Shown one piece after another: positions 41,410 through 54,049 of a DNA stretch of 64,000 nucleotides. Both the position numbers and the translations under genes were made by a program. Origin of the DNA: Psococerastis gibbosa (Eukaryota; Arthropoda; Insecta; Psocodea; Psocidae). The notes under the pieces were generated by a model. The model made no database searches, was not told where the DNA came from, and was given only the letters and a program-made list of their open reading frames with translations. Where the stretch lies: assembly GCA_963971405.1 (NCBI GenBank), contig OZ020491.1, forward strand, positions 14,316,855 to 14,380,854, in the 5' to 3' direction. The first letter of the stretch is position 1; each line of letters opens with the position of its first letter.

Positions 41410-43080
41410 TTTTTCCTCTGGATCGTAAGATGTATGGTTCAAGGAGCCCCGCACGCGTAATTATGTACTTGCCACGTAAAAAAAATACAAATAGTTAAGT
41501 CTTCGATGGCACAGTGGTAGCTTGTTCGTACTTGTGCGAGTCTGTACACATCATGCGATCGGTGACCTGTCGTAGCTCAACACAGGTATTACCTACAGAG
41601 GAGACTGAAGAGCTTATTCGGATACATTCATTAAATTGTTTGTATGCGAATAGTCTTTTTTTAAAAAAAAAAAGTTAGCATGGAACCACCCCCCCCCCCC
41701 CGAGAAATATAGCATATTTTCCAGATTAAAATAATACATAATATATCATCAACTGCCGCAAGGCGATGCCTGTGCGCTATTTTTCCATCAGTCATTTGGC
41801 TATAAAATAATGGTTTAAATATTATACAGTATTTATACAGTCAAATACAATTGGAGCAATATTAAATAAAATAAAATGGAACATTGTCTTTCATAAAATG
41901 CAATTGTCCTAAGTTAAATATGAGGACGGAAAGGAGGAAGGGGAAGGCAGGAGTAAATTTTAAGTTTCGGGTAATTAAGTTTTAATCCATGTTCATTTAT
42001 GGTAATCTTTACTGCTGCTGCTGCATGCTCCTCGTCAGGAGTTTTACCGCCGGTTGCACCTGATCTTCTGCAGCACTGTGTACATACCATATGTACCTAA
42101 CCTACAGTTCCATTCCTTCTAATTTTAAGTATTTAACAGCCAAAGGCATCAAAACCAAAAAATGGGAAAACACGAATTGCATAGTATACCGTAAACACTA
42201 TGACCTACCTGATGCAAAAGAATATTTAAAAAGTCAACAAAATGTTGCTTAATATTACCGCCTACGTATATATAGACCATGGGGGCGTAAGCTTACGTGG
42301 AATCGCCAGTCGCCACCTAGTGAATGAAGTTGCGTAAATTGTATATTTTCCTTAGACGCGGTTTCCCTCCTCGAATGGAATTATAAGCCTACCCACGTAA
42401 ATAAGTCTGGACAGTGGACACCAGTACTGCATACTTAGATACGCGTTATGAAAGTCATTTAAGGCAATTAATTAACGTATGTTTACGTGAACAGAAGATT
42501 ATTTAACCAACTATGGAACTATCCGTTTAAGGCAAAGGCAATCTAGAAAAAAAAACAACAACATTGCAACAACTTGGCGAGGACAATTAAGAAGATTTAA
42601 ATGGTAAACGACTTCTTAGTGCTTCCATAATGTAACAAAATCATGTTAATAATAATTAAGGTATGGTTAAGGTAGTGCATCATATACAAGTTTTGTAATT
42701 TCACTCCTATTTACAGCTTATGCGTATTTTTGCGTAACATGGCGAAAATACTTACTTTCTTGAGGAAGCGAAACTGTAAGCTATACATAGAAAACAGTAT
42801 CAACAATTCTTTCTTCTTAGGAATTAGCCTCAACTAAGAGCAGACAAAAAAGTTCCACTTAACAAGAGAACACTGGTGAAGAATTCGCACGAAAATCTAC
42901 ATACTACAAACATACTAGCGTTGCTATCCAACTGCAAGTTCTTAGCTATTTATGTTTAAAATTATTGTATTTCGGATTTGCAATGGTAAAACTACAAACG
43001 AGTTGCAGACAAAAGAAAATTTCTGATACCACATGGATCATAGTGGGTCTGGAAGTAGATCTTCTTTATTAGTCATAATC
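41410..43080. other. No gene; C run
   Basis: A run of 12 C lies at 41690-41701. No repeat or coding signal that I can support. Confidence 0.45.
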
Positions 43081-43084
43081 TATC

Positions 43085-43315
43085 GATTGGTATACAGAAA
43101 ATCTTTCCATCTTCTCTTCCATTCGTCTATGTCCTGGACCGTTCCCTTGAGTTCAAAGTGGTTTTTTTTACTTCATATCTAGCTGAAGGTATAATGCGGA
43201 CACCTTCCTTGGTCGGCACCTGGCATCGCTGCCCTGAATGGTGCCTTATAGTACGGTGTTCAGGGGTCCTTCATGTTTGATCAGGTTCCCCATCCACTGG
43301 AATGGAAGTAATTAG
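43085..43315 (-). pseudogene. LINE ORF C-terminal fragment
   Basis: On the minus strand one frame reads FQWMGNLIKHEGPLNTVL, a stop, then GTIQGSDARCRPRKVSALYL. A second frame continues ELKGTVQDIDEWKRRWKDFL before a stop. This matches the order in 29611-29961 (WMGHLLRHE, EG.VEG...GRPKK, then a W-containing end). GH is changed to GN and GRP to CRP. Non-functional. Confidence 0.75.
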
Positions 43316-43562
43316 AGACCTTCCTTGCTTCCTTCTTCTAAGGGCAGTGACACCAGAATGTCATACTAGTCCGGGGTGGTGACCATCAGGTTAGCATAGT
43401 AGGTCACCCACTGAGTCCACACAGTTCAGAGAGGTTCACAATAGGGTCGCAGAAGGATATCGAAATAACAATGGCGCCCCTTACTGCAGAGGGTTTAAGG
43501 TCAGGGTCATAATTGTAGCCAGTACTAAGTACAGCAAAGTATTCCGGGTTCTTCTACGGGAC

Positions 43563-43768
43563 CAAGGGCGGATCCAGCAGAAAAATTAGAGAGGGGGGGG
43601 GGCCCAAATTTTTTGTAAGTTTAAAAGGTAATTTGTTATTTATTGAAAAGTAGAGTTTTATTTTTAAAAAAACTTTTACTAGATATCATATGAATATTTA
43701 CTCATTTAGGGGGGGAGGGGGTCAGGAACCCCTTACCCCTCTCCCCGTGGATCCACCTTTGTAGGTAG
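43563..43768. mobile_element. hAT-like MITE, about 206 bp
   Basis: Ends CAAGGGCGGATCCA and, reversed, CAAAGGTGGATCCA. Subterminal G runs on both sides. No clear target duplication. Ends resemble 5075-5205. Confidence 0.6.
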
Positions 43769-43774
43769 GGCGAA

Positions 43775-45125
43775 AAATTCGCCTATGAGCAAGTCATTCG
43801 CATTCGCCTATGAGCAAGTCATTAGCATAGCTTGAGGTAACTTCTTGTTGGAATCACTGACGCGCAGCTACTTGGCAAAGTGAACTATCGGAACAGATTA
43901 CATCCTGCTGCTGCTATTTTCGATTGCCTCAATGACAGTGTGATAGGAAAGTTGCCAAAAAAAACCAGTCAGAATGTGCGAACACTTGCAACTATGATAG
44001 GAGTTGGCAAGTTTGTGAGGCGGTTGTTGAGTGGCTGCGCCATGGGGTGTAGCGAAGCAAAAACAGGACTTAGTCCAGGGGATGACACAGCTACCTGAGC
44101 TATGGAAAGGTGCAAGGGACACAATGTGAAACCTCAGGTTACAAGGAGGCGAACCGGGCTCCAGTAAGCCAAAGGCTGCAGGATGAGTTACCAAATCCAA
44201 CCGGTTTCGACCTAGAAGAAAAAAGTCATCGACAACGCTACTTACTTGAGTCACGCCCCAGCTTAGCCATGCCTTCCGCGCCCTCCTCCGAAAATTCGGA
44301 AGTCCACAAACCCCACCTTGACATATCCATAGCTTTCCGAAACAAAACAAAAGGTCCCAAACGTGAGGAAGCGGAAGAACATCTTACCGCGCCGGTTGTT
44401 TATACACTGAGGTGATGTAACTGGATCATCCTGGAAGATGCGCATGACTAGAAAATATAGAAAAATGCGCTTGCAACTTCAGAAGAATCTTGAACAGGTT
44501 CTTCTTTGGATAATTCATTTAGTTACGCTGGAACCTAAAGATGAGTAGGTACTCACACGAGGATTTCAAGGCTAGATGGGTCATTCTTTGTGTTGGCTTA
44601 TTTTCAAGTTCAAACGTCTTCTACTGCATATATACCTATGCAAGCATCTATTGTATATTATGCAGTTTCCTGTCTTAATTCATTTCTATGCAGTCTATTT
44701 TAAGATTTGCTTTCATCATCTTACAATAAATGTAAGCCAAGGTTGGGAAGGTTAAGTTCAAGGGAGTGGCTGGCGGCTGTGTGTATAGCAAAAACTGTAT
44801 AAAAACATTATCAATTAAATTGTATTCACATTCACTTAGCCCAGCCATGGTACATTAATTTCTAGTAAGCAAGGAAATATTAGTTTTAAACAATTCAATG
44901 TCATCCATCATATAAGACAATAATATAATATAATATAATATTTCTGTAATCTAAATCATTCACAGAAATGAGGTGCAGTAGGTGGAATATTAAAAATATA
45001 TTTTTAATTTTTAAAACTTTTTAAACAATAATTATTGTAGTATTAGCCCATAAAAATACCACACAACAGCCAGTACACGAGTAGTAGCCCACCCAATGAA
45101 ATAGAATCGACTACTGTTCTACACT
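43775..45125. other. Unassigned; one coding-like stretch
   Basis: At 44076-44240 a frame reads MTQLPELWKGARDTM, TGA, then NLRLQGGEPGSSKPKAAG, TGA, and VTKSNRFRPRRKKSSTTLLT. A neighbouring frame (44110-44415) is open for 101 codons. I recognise neither. It could be a worn pseudogene or an old element ORF. Confidence 0.3.
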
Positions 45126-45127
45126 TA

Positions 45128-45360
45128 TGGGCGTAGCTAGGATTGGGTCCAGAGGGGGGACAGTTGCAAAAGTTTGATTAAATCGATTGGTTTTCGCTGG
45201 TTTATTTGAAATTTTTTGGTGCATAAAAATCAAAATCTGATAATTATATCTAGTAGTAGTTTAAATTACCCGCTCGTTTTGGTATTGTGTAAATTCATTA
45301 AAGAAAACCCAATTCTATCTAATGTTAACTCGTCCAATCATTAGGGGGAGGGGGGGGGAG
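45128..45360. mobile_element. Possible MITE with GGGCGTAGCTAGG end
   Basis: Left end 'gggcgtagctaggattgggtccagagggggg', of which the first 17 bases recur at 48240. The right end is unclear (G-rich patch at 45341-45360). Confidence 0.35.
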
Positions 45361-45535
45361 TAAACTGAGTAAATAAAGTACAAAATATTACTCCAGACGG
45401 GAAGGAAAAGGCAAAAACAGAGCAAACAACGTAAACCTGAGAGAAATGGAAAACGGCATCATAGTGAAATTAGTTAAATAGAAACCCCAGGGCTCTAGCA
45501 GTTGAAAAAAATTCCTTTCGGCTCTGGCCGATCAG

Positions 45536-45704
45536 CAGCCTGATCGAGGCGATTATAATACCGGTATTTATTTAATCCCCGGGTAATAAAAATGTAAACA
45601 AGATAATTTTATAATGGAAAGTGCTATTCAAAATTTGTTTGTTTACAGTTATAATCCTAGGGTATTTATTTAACCCCGGTATTATAAACGCCTCGATCAG
45701 ACTG
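45536..45704. mobile_element. Foldback element, 169 bp
   Basis: Inverted ends CAGCCTGATCGAGGCGATTA; the right end has one change. The inverted repeat goes on through 'ataccggtatttatttaa'. The centre holds 'aaaaatgtaaacaagataatttt' and 'aaaatttgtttgtttacag'. A longer relative lies at 55431-55697. Confidence 0.85.
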
Positions 45705-45709
45705 CAGGA

Positions 45710-46380
45710 GTAGGGAGATTCCGCAAACCCTGCTTTTCCTCAACGCTACCTTCGCTATGTATGCAATAACAAATAAAAAATACTTCATTATTTTTCCGAC
45801 CACAACATCAACACACAAAACACTGTTGTGTTCCAAATTTTGAACCACAATGCCGACTATTAACTTTTATTTATCAAATTATTTTCACTTTGACTGGATG
45901 CCACCTTAAAATGGTTGATATGTCGTAAAAAGTGGTGATTGCCATTATCGTAGATAATAATACGAACTTTCAGTCAAATTTTAATTCATTCCTCTGCGAC
46001 CAATATTAACTGAGATATGAGTATGAGTTTCAATCGGCCGCCATCTTGTAACTAAAGAGTGGATCTAGCTGGTTAACGAACTTGATCAAGACATTTGTAT
46101 GATCAATTTTTGTGTTTCATCAAAATCGGATAAAATTTACGGATGTTAGAGTGTTTCCTAAAATCGATATACATCCATGCATACATGTATATATACTATA
46201 CAGTACATAACATTTTGAACGGAGGGTGGTTTTAGGCTCAGGGGGTCATGAAATGAAAAGTTGTGAAGGAATGTTCCGAAAGTCGAACATTGGTCGTCAT
46301 CTCAATAGGTCGATGAATCTCCCTAAAATAGAAAACAATCAAAACAGTGACATCGTGGCAGCAGACAAATTGGCCCCGGA
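45710..46380. other. No feature recognised
   Basis: Contains 'tttcatcaaaatcggataaaattta' near 46116, a phrase shared with many animal repeats. No boundaries seen. Confidence 0.45.
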
Positions 46381-46384
46381 TGTA

Positions 46385-46590
46385 ATTATTGTTGTTTGTT
46401 GTTTCCAACGCATGCTTTCGGCATTTCTGCTTTAAGTAACCCTGTCAGCCTGGCGGGGGGGAGTGAGTCTGTTTGTTAACTTGAGGCACCCTAAGGGCAG
46501 GCTCTTTCACCTCGGGGGAAAGGGGACTTGACTGACAGGGTGGACCTCCTGATTATAGTGGATTCCGAACCACTTGAGGAACATGGTATA
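46385..46590 (+). repeat. Three-copy dispersed repeat, copy 1
   Basis: Shares 'gcatttctgctttaagyaacc', 'gttaacttgaggcaccctaagggcag', 'acctcctgattatagtggatt' and 'aaccacttgaggaacat' with 51990-52305 (reversed) and 54690-55015. Confidence 0.75.
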
Positions 46591-46594
46591 TTAT

Positions 46595-47930
46595 AGGAAA
46601 AACTGCTGTAATTGTCTGGTGGATGGTTGGAGCCATTCTCTGCCTATTCTACTTTATTATGAAAACTAAAATCACAAGGTGTTTATATTATTAGACCTGC
46701 TTGTCCCGCAACATTGTTGCAATTATTTATAATTGGCCAAGCTATGACAAATAATAGTTGTCCCTTGTCAATTGACTAGCATTTATGGTTGCACTATATA
46801 TAATGAGCCCACATGCCTTACATTTAACATATACTGTTAGCTACTATAGGCGCAAAGACTCGATGTAGGATAATCATGATATGAATAGCAATGGGCAAAA
46901 ATGCAATAGTTAAAGGAAGACCACACTAGCTAGACAATAGAATGCATATGCAGGGTGCACTGTATTTAATTACCCCGTGTACCTTACTAGTATAACAATG
47001 TCGATACCTAGAACTTAGAATACTCTAAAACGTGGAATGATCATGATATGAATAACAATTGGAGAAATGCGCATAAGCTAAACATACTGAAAGAAGACCT
47101 AACAAGCAAGCATGCTGGATAAAACAAATACAATATACACACAATGTAACCTATTGCTATTCTACATAGTGTTATACCTTATAATAATGTCAACAAACAA
47201 TGACCAACCAAAAAAAATGTTTTTATGAGGATAAAAAAAGGCTAGACGACGCAAGTCTCCGCATCTTTTCGGCAAGGTGGAAGGTTCGAATCTCGTTTCC
47301 TTTTATACCTTTTTCGTATTTTTTTTTTGTATCTACCTTCCTCTAATTCCCCTGCCCGTAGATGCTTTCTATACGAAGTTTAAAAGGTACTTTGTCGCTT
47401 TGCGGCAGTTGATGATTTAACAAACACTGCATTATTTTAATCTGGAAATATTGTATGCTACATGAAAATATACCTAGGTACGATATTAAATTACCAAGCA
47501 CCGAAGCAGGTCCCAATACCAAAGATAGCAGCAAGTGAATTCAGCGGACCCTAAAAAAACACGCAGATTAAATATTGATGTTGACTATGGTGACAATCTG
47601 AGTGATCGTTAGGAGTCTGCGACATTCTGCAATATTTAAGTGCACGTTATTAAAATTAATAATCACGCAACCCCTCGGAATTATTAATAATCGCAAAACT
47701 GGTTTCAAAATCGATTTGACGACATCTTAAGCGACAGCTCTGGATTATATTGTCACTAGATTTTATGAGGTATTCCTTATTTATCTTGCATTTTATCACC
47801 TTCTACTTTCATGGCACCGACTGAAATAACAGTTATTTATCTTACGATATTGTCTACTTGTGTGCACAAGCCATCGGCCGACAGTGTTTAGATTTTAGAT
47901 ACTATTTTAGTAGACACTTTGTTCAATTTA
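46595..47930. other. No gene; two similar short blocks
   Basis: 46870-46915 and 47035-47080 share 'gataatcatgatatgaatarcaat' type words, 165 bases apart. At 47280-47300 'aaggttcgaatctcg' looks like a B box, without a convincing tRNA fold. Confidence 0.4.
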
Positions 47931-47934
47931 TTGC

Positions 47935-48108
47935 AGTATTATATTGTATATTACACTGATATTAAACTAACTTAGGTTGAAGAGATAGCCTCCTCGTTAC
48001 AACCTAAATTAGAGGATTTAGAAAAAACTGGAGTTGGCGGAATTAAAACCAACGATTTACGCCTATCCGGGGCGTCGTCTTAACCACTGGACCACAAGCG
48101 TAGTTGCC
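47935..48108 (-). mobile_element. tRNA-derived SINE (family 2)
   Basis: On the minus strand: 'gtggtccagtggttaagacgac' (A box), 'gataggcgtaaatcgttggttttaattccgcc' (worn B box), body 'aactccagttttttctaaatcctctaa', and 'caacctaagttagtttaatatcagtg'. It is the longest copy of the family here. Confidence 0.7.
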
Positions 48109-48237
48109 ACGACTGGCGTTCTAAAATTATTTTCAGATTGTGAACTTCGTGGGAAATTTTTGTAATAGATTATACAATCTAATAAAACAGGTTTGTTGTT
48201 ATTGTCCACAATCGATCTTAAAAGACCATCTGTGGGC

Positions 48238-48390
48238 AAGGCCGTAGCTAGGATTTTCTTTGGGGGGGGGGGGGGTAGAAATTTCATTGGATATTACATA
48301 GTAGTTTTAATTTTTCCTCCCAAAATCCGATCCTACCTAGCCATTCCATTTCTGGGGGGTTTGATCCCCATGAACCCCTCGTGGCTACAT
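48238..48390. mobile_element. Possible MITE with GTAGCTAGG end
   Basis: Left 'ggccgtagctaggatttt' and a G run of 14; right 'ccccatgaacccctcgtggctac', which is a loose inverted match (GTAGCCACGAGG). Confidence 0.4.
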
Positions 48391-48408
48391 TCTCTGTGGG
48401 CCTATTTT

Positions 48409-48609
48409 GCCGTTCAGTATTAACTAATACATGGAGTTAAAAATGTAAACAATTTTGAGTAGCACATTATACCCTTTTAAAACTATCTTGTTTACATTTT
48501 TAATCCCAGGTTAAGATTAAAAATAATCACCATAGTAGGCCTGCAGCGGGATATTCAAAATTGTTTTGTTTACATTTTTAACCACAAGAATAAGTTAATA
48601 CTAAACGGC
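48409..48609. mobile_element. Foldback element, about 200 bp
   Basis: Inverted arms begin GCCGTTCAGTATTAACT and end AGTTAATACTAAACGGC. Inside, 'taaaaatgtaaacaa' and its complement occur three times, a word also central to 45536-45704 and 55431-55697. Confidence 0.7.
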
Positions 48610-48614
48610 TTAGT

Positions 48615-49480
48615 AGGCCAGCCGGCGAAGTTTTAAAACTTACGCAATTCCTCCTACGCGCAATAAATTCTATAAGCCCTGGGCAATCAGCGCTGGTGCT
48701 ACACATCAAAATGGAAATACGAAGTCTTTAATGATAGTTCCTGTGAAATTCGACTTTGAGCAAGAAGCGTTATTGAAAGTGTCCGGCTGACACTTCAAAA
48801 AGTATACTCCAAGTCTAAGAAATCAACATGTTATCTTAGCAGATAGTTGACGGCCAAAGACAAGACTTTAAATATTTATAAACAAAGCGCCTTCTATGGA
48901 AAATGCTAAGCACCGTCTCGCGGAGCAATGCGATCCACATTTTGCGCAACTTTTATGAAACATATGCTATGATTCATTCTTGCGCAAATAATTCTTCTTC
49001 TACAGCTATTCTGTTCAATATCCAATTAATTTTCCCAGGTGACTTGACCTGAGACAATAGTAACAGGTATGTTCTCAGGTATGTCTCAGACAGGCTACAG
49101 GTCTCCGCACTGTACAGTATGTACGACAACTGTGAACTGAAATTATTAGAGTGGATTCAAAATATATTCCATGGGAAGCTGTTACATGTTAAATTTGAAA
49201 TTAAATGAAAATAAAATAAATATTGTTCGGTCGACGCCCCCCCCCCCTAGCTAATGATCGAGCGAAGGTTAGATTTAGTAGACAATATAAGTACATATTT
49301 TTGTCTCAATCAGCGGAAAAATTTTAAATAAATTAGGCACAAAATTACAGATGCTCACACAACGTCTAATAAATCGATGAGCGCTGGCTGGAATACTAGG
49401 TGCATGTACGAAAAGCGTGACGCGGGTCAGTAACGCAGTCTTAAAGCAACTGTTCGGGCAGATGTAGAAGGTCTATCTCA
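48615..49480. other. No feature recognised
   Basis: Nothing beyond a C run at 49231-49239. Confidence 0.45.
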
Positions 49481-49486
49481 ATTTAA

Positions 49487-50283
49487 AGAACCGGTCCGAG
49501 TTTACTCTCGAACATCCTTTCCAATTTATCAACATTAGTAATGAGAATATGAGTAATTTCATGGTAAATAAATTTCCAGGGTTAAATTTCCGATATCTCG
49601 GGGGGGGGGGGGGGTTGTCCACCTGACGTCACTGGAAGTGAGATAAATTCTAGATAGGTCAGACCGGCTTATTAATCACCACTCAGCAATAATGGCAGGG
49701 CACGCAATGCATTTGAGCGTGAATTTTCTATCATTTTTTCAAAAAATAATTCTAATAATTTTTTTTACAAAACCAAATATGGTTTCTTGGGAAAGCAACC
49801 TGTCCGGTTTCGGTACTCAATTTAACACCCAAAACATGTCTGAAGGTAGAAATCATCGATAGAAAGGTTTCGCAGAAAAATTATTTTTTAGTCGTTTTTC
49901 ATTAAAATTTAGTTATTTTTTATTTGTTTACCCCCAGAAGCAAACTATCAAGGGGCATTTTGTCAACATTAATAACGACTACAATATATGTGAATTTAAA
50001 AGAAATCGTTGCAGCTGTTTATGAGAAATAATTTTTTTTATACGTTTTTTTAGAGTTTTTTTGAGAATAAAACCCCCCCAATTTGAATTGGCCCAAAATA
50101 AATAACATGGTCCCGAGGTATGATTTTTATGAACCAACATGCCGAATTTCATCAAAATCGACCGAGTAGTTTGCCCGCAAATCGATAACAGACAGACATT
50201 TCGTAAAAACCACTTTTTGGGGTTCCTGGGACCTGAAAACGTCTAAATTCGTTGAAATCTCGGAATCGAAAATTATACCCACG
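49487..50283 (-). mobile_element. Composite A+B repeat, B reversed
   Basis: The A part (49487 to about 49880) starts GAACCGGTCCGAGTTTACTC and includes 'taatggcagggcacgcaatgcattt' and 'atcatcgatagaaaggtttcgcag'. The B part follows on the minus strand up to 'ggaatcgaaaatta', where it is cut. A nearly equal copy is 61129-61975. G run of 16 at 49599-49614. Confidence 0.85.
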
Positions 50284-50910
50284 TCTTCGACTATTCTTCT
50301 TCTTTCAGGCCATGCTATATTTGTTGTGATAGGGCAAGGGGTTCGACTTTGGGAGGTGGAAACGTGAGGAGGTGCGCCCAAAATTGCCGATTTTAATAGA
50401 AAATAGGCCTTTTTTGGCCCCGTTTTTGGGGGTGTTAATATTAATGTGAAAACTTCAAAGTACTTTAGTTCTTTTCCACTTTTCTTACTCTTTCCATACA
50501 TGTATTCAGTTTTACTATCCGTCCCATCGTTCAGGCTCAGGTGAGTGTGTAAGCCATCCGTGTTTCGGTGGAAAACAGGTTCAAAGGGTACTTTTCAGTT
50601 CACATGCATAGAGTAAAAAAAATTTCAACCGAAATGAATTTTTTTTAATATCTCATTAGAAGCAGTATGACTTAAGGTTTCAAACGAGTATAAATACATT
50701 GTTTCAAAATCACCCCTTCATCCCTTAAACACGAGTGGAACACAAAATGATGCGGAAAAATTCATTTCCAGAAATCCCATTTGAATTGCATGGCGGGTTT
50801 AAAGCATGTCTTCGTCTACTCTTCCTCTTTCCGGCCATGCTATATTTGTGGTGATCAAGCAAGGGGTTTGGCTTTGGGGGTGTGAAACGTCAGGGGGTGC
50901 GCACGATTTT
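50281..50910. repeat. Pair of direct repeats of about 100 bp
   Basis: 50281-50385 and 50805-50910 match over 'gtcttcg.ctactcttc', 'ggccatgctatatttgt.gtgat' and 'caaggggttyg.ctttggg', about 520 bases apart. The space between holds nothing recognised. Confidence 0.7.
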
Positions 50911-50914
50911 TTAG

Positions 50915-51985
50915 TAAATTACGGTAGTAGTTCAGAAAACGAAGTTTAGATTTTATAGATAATATACAATGAAAGAAGGGAGGGGAGGCACGACATCATT
51001 ATTTGTTACACATTTTTTGTTAATGTACTCGCAAATTCTAATTTAATCGCACTCTAAATTGTAGATAATAAAAACGTCCACTAATTAATTTGAATCTGCC
51101 GGTCTAGGCTGCAGCCAAATCAGCCTGTTCGGTTATACCAGCCAAAATACCACAGGTAAGGATTTTCCGTCGCTTATGGCTACAAGCGGTTTATACACCC
51201 TTTTTCTTGTTACAATCCTGTACGTGTATTGTTCATTTTTTAATTCAACTCACGAACATAGATTTATTGCTTTGTTAAGACCTAGTGACACTGTAAAAAG
51301 TTTGAAAAATGAATTGTGTATGGAATGAAGGAGTTGAGAAATTAAGTTTTTTGTGGTGCTTGTAAGGAATGTACAATTGCCGACGGTATTCCAGTAATTC
51401 TGATGTCGATGGTATTCTTTATTGTAGGTTCACAGCATCAATATCATCATTAATTTACCTTAAAATTGTATCCAGAGAAGAAGCGAGAAGTGCTTATTAC
51501 AAATGGCCCTGTTCTGTTTAAACCGCCAAATTCAAAGGAATTGCTACCGTATAAATTATAGTCTCTGAGACAAACAACAAGCAGGTACGAGTACACGAAC
51601 AGGTAGGTCAGTGGCGGTTGCAGAACGGGACGCACATATCGTATACGTCAAATGAATAAATGCACAGCCCGGCCACAATACGAAGACACTTGGCGAGGCT
51701 TTTTTTAATGCAGCAAAGGCATATTTGTCATATTCAGGATAACAATAATTTTATGAGTAGTATAATTCCGTACTAGATGACAGCAACTTACAATGGGAAG
51801 TACTTGGTGCATTAAAAAATAAGCCTGTATAGTACCTATATTACTATATTCTCGCACCTATATTACTTTTTTTTTTAAATTAAATCTCTCGGGGAAGCCA
51901 CCAGGCTATTCCCTTTCATAGGAGATAATCCATAAAACTACTAAAGACGCCATGGCCATGTTGATTCCATTTGAGCAGAGCATGT
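50915..51985. other. No feature recognised
   Basis: Nothing that I can support. Confidence 0.5.
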
Positions 51986-51989
51986 TTCA

Positions 51990-52305
51990 AACTGCGGCAA
52001 CTTGGTAGTGTGCACAGCGTTGGCAGGGGAACCGAACCTGGTGGGACATGATAACGCACTTTGGCAGTATAAGTCGAGTCCTGGTCACCTCCGAATTAAT
52101 CGTGTGACTTTACCATGTTCCCCAAGTGGTTCGGAATCCACTATAATCAGGAGGTCCACCCTGTCAGTCAACTCCCCCTTCCCCGAGGTGAAAGAGTCTG
52201 CCCTAAGGGTGCCTCAAGTTAACAAACAGACTCACCCCCCCGCCGGGCTGACAGGGTTGCTTAAAAAGCAGAAATGCTGAAAGCAGGCGTTAGGAACAAC
52301 AACAA
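51990..52305 (-). repeat. Three-copy dispersed repeat, copy 2 (reversed)
   Basis: Longest match to 54690-55015: 'gtgcacagcgttggcaggggaac' through 'gtgggacatgataacgc', 'gagtcctggtcac', and the common block. The words 'ggtgggacatgataacgc' and 'agtcgagtcctgg' could derive from pol III boxes, so a SINE origin is possible. Confidence 0.75.
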
Positions 52306-52309
52306 CACT

Positions 52310-53915
52310 AAAGACGCCATGGCACAACTTAATGATGGCCTAGTCCTGGGGACTGGTAGAGAATCCTCTCATTTGACTACTGCTAAATTTGAGTACTTGT
52401 GGTCAGCAACATGACCGGTAGCCGCGTTCTTCCCTACCGATGAAAGTAAGGTGACCATTAGTCTCGAGCTTTGAACTTCCGTCAAATAGCCTAGTCCCCC
52501 CAAGTATATTCTAGAGCCTATATCTAGATTCTTGAATATTTCGGCGCCAGGGGATATCTCTAGTAAACCACTTTTGGTTCTTTTTCGGTCCTGACCCCCG
52601 CTGACAGAAATTCTGTATCCAACTCCTGACGTAGGAACCTTATCTTGAGCAGATGATCTCATGTCACAAATTATTGAACATTATTTAACAAAGGATTAGT
52701 CGGACTTTTTTTTTATAAATTACATTGCCTGCTGCTTTAATAATCATTAGAGGCAGGGGCTCGTCAGGCCAATTAGGGTTGATCCCATTGTCATGGGAAG
52801 GGGTGACGTTTCGGTAGTGGGTGCTACTCCCATAATCAGGCGTAGTCCTGATAAGGACTGATGGTTTCTTTCACTCCTTGCTCTTGTATTCTACTCTGAA
52901 CTTTTGAGTAAATCCGATGCCCCTGAGGATTTGGGACAATTATTTACCATGGAACTAATACTGTACCTATGTTAATTAATAAATAGGAAAGCATGTACGG
53001 GTTCACCAGTACCGGTTCTCCTGATTAGAAAACTCGTTCCCAGATCGATGAGATGCTGTGAACAGTGTATGACATGACACTGACAATCGCAACAATTTTG
53101 GATTAGGAACATGGGCATGTAAATTTAGACAAGTTTGCAGTTTGTTTCGTCACCAAATGGTTTAAAATTTGAATAAAACAGTGGCCAGCCTTAATATAGT
53201 GAAGCCTAACATTTTCAACTGTGACATCGTCATGGAAGACCAGTGACTGTACCAGAGACATTTCTCTTGGTTACTATAGAGAATTCCGATTTAGAAAATG
53301 TACGGAAAATACAGTTTAAATACATAGAAATACATTAACTGGAGCGGCGGGAGCCATAATATGACTTACGAGGCACCCGTTAACCATAAGCTTATCAGAG
53401 ATAAGTACCAACGCAAAAAATATCGAAGTCTTACACATTGCAGCATAGCAGAACGGATACCTGCACCCGGTCAAAAACTTTGTACTTAGCTTGTGCAGGC
53501 TGGGTTTCCCCGCGAAATTGCGCACTTCTCTTGTGCAGGCTACACTAGCAGCCATATTGATAACGGTCTCCAGCCCCGGGATGTTTAAACATAAGCGTCT
53601 ATCGGTTTTTTATACAAATCAAGTTCCATGGCGGTGGCTAATCGTTGTTAGTAACGGCCACATATTAACTACCAAAATATAAAGGAACATATCTTCTGCG
53701 GGATGTAACCTAACTCGCCGCTTAAAAAACGAAGTGTTACATCGGCAAAAGGCTCCCTTTTCAGGAGAGCGTTTTAAAGTTTATGCAATTGTATTTTTCG
53801 CGCTAAAAGCTAATACTTACAACTCTCCCAAGTGGTTATTATTAGGAATAAAGACATAACACTGCGCAAAAATCTGTGAAAACCCTTAACCCATTATACC
53901 AAAAAACCGTACAAT
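52310..53915. other. No gene; short shared motif
   Basis: 52975-53030 shares 'aataggaaagcatgtacgggttc' and 'gtaccggttct' with 10590 and 1100. Otherwise nothing. Confidence 0.45.
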
Positions 53916-53919
53916 AGCC

Positions 53920-53990
53920 AAAGGCAAACTGTTGTAGACGGTACCTGGGCAACTCGTTGTCTAGCCCCATAGGGCGTTGCGTTATGATTA
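53920..53990 (-). repeat. Short repeat encoding GTVYNSLP, second copy
   Basis: Minus-strand reading CPGTVYNSLPLAIV. See 21230-21300. Confidence 0.4.
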
Positions 53991-54049
53991 ATAAAAATAA
54001 AAAAAATTATATTTTACAGATATAACAGTTAGCCTTTCAAACGGTGAAC

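Noticed and set aside
41500..41580. A-box-like 'tggcacagtggtagc'
   Set aside because: No B box at the right distance and no copy elsewhere in the window.
43898..44350. A 150-codon minus-strand frame
   Set aside because: It overlaps more coding-like but broken plus-strand readings; no domain recognised on either strand.
47225..47300. Possible tRNA gene (B-box-like GGTTCGAATCTCG)
   Set aside because: I could not pair acceptor or anticodon stems; the A-box side does not fit.
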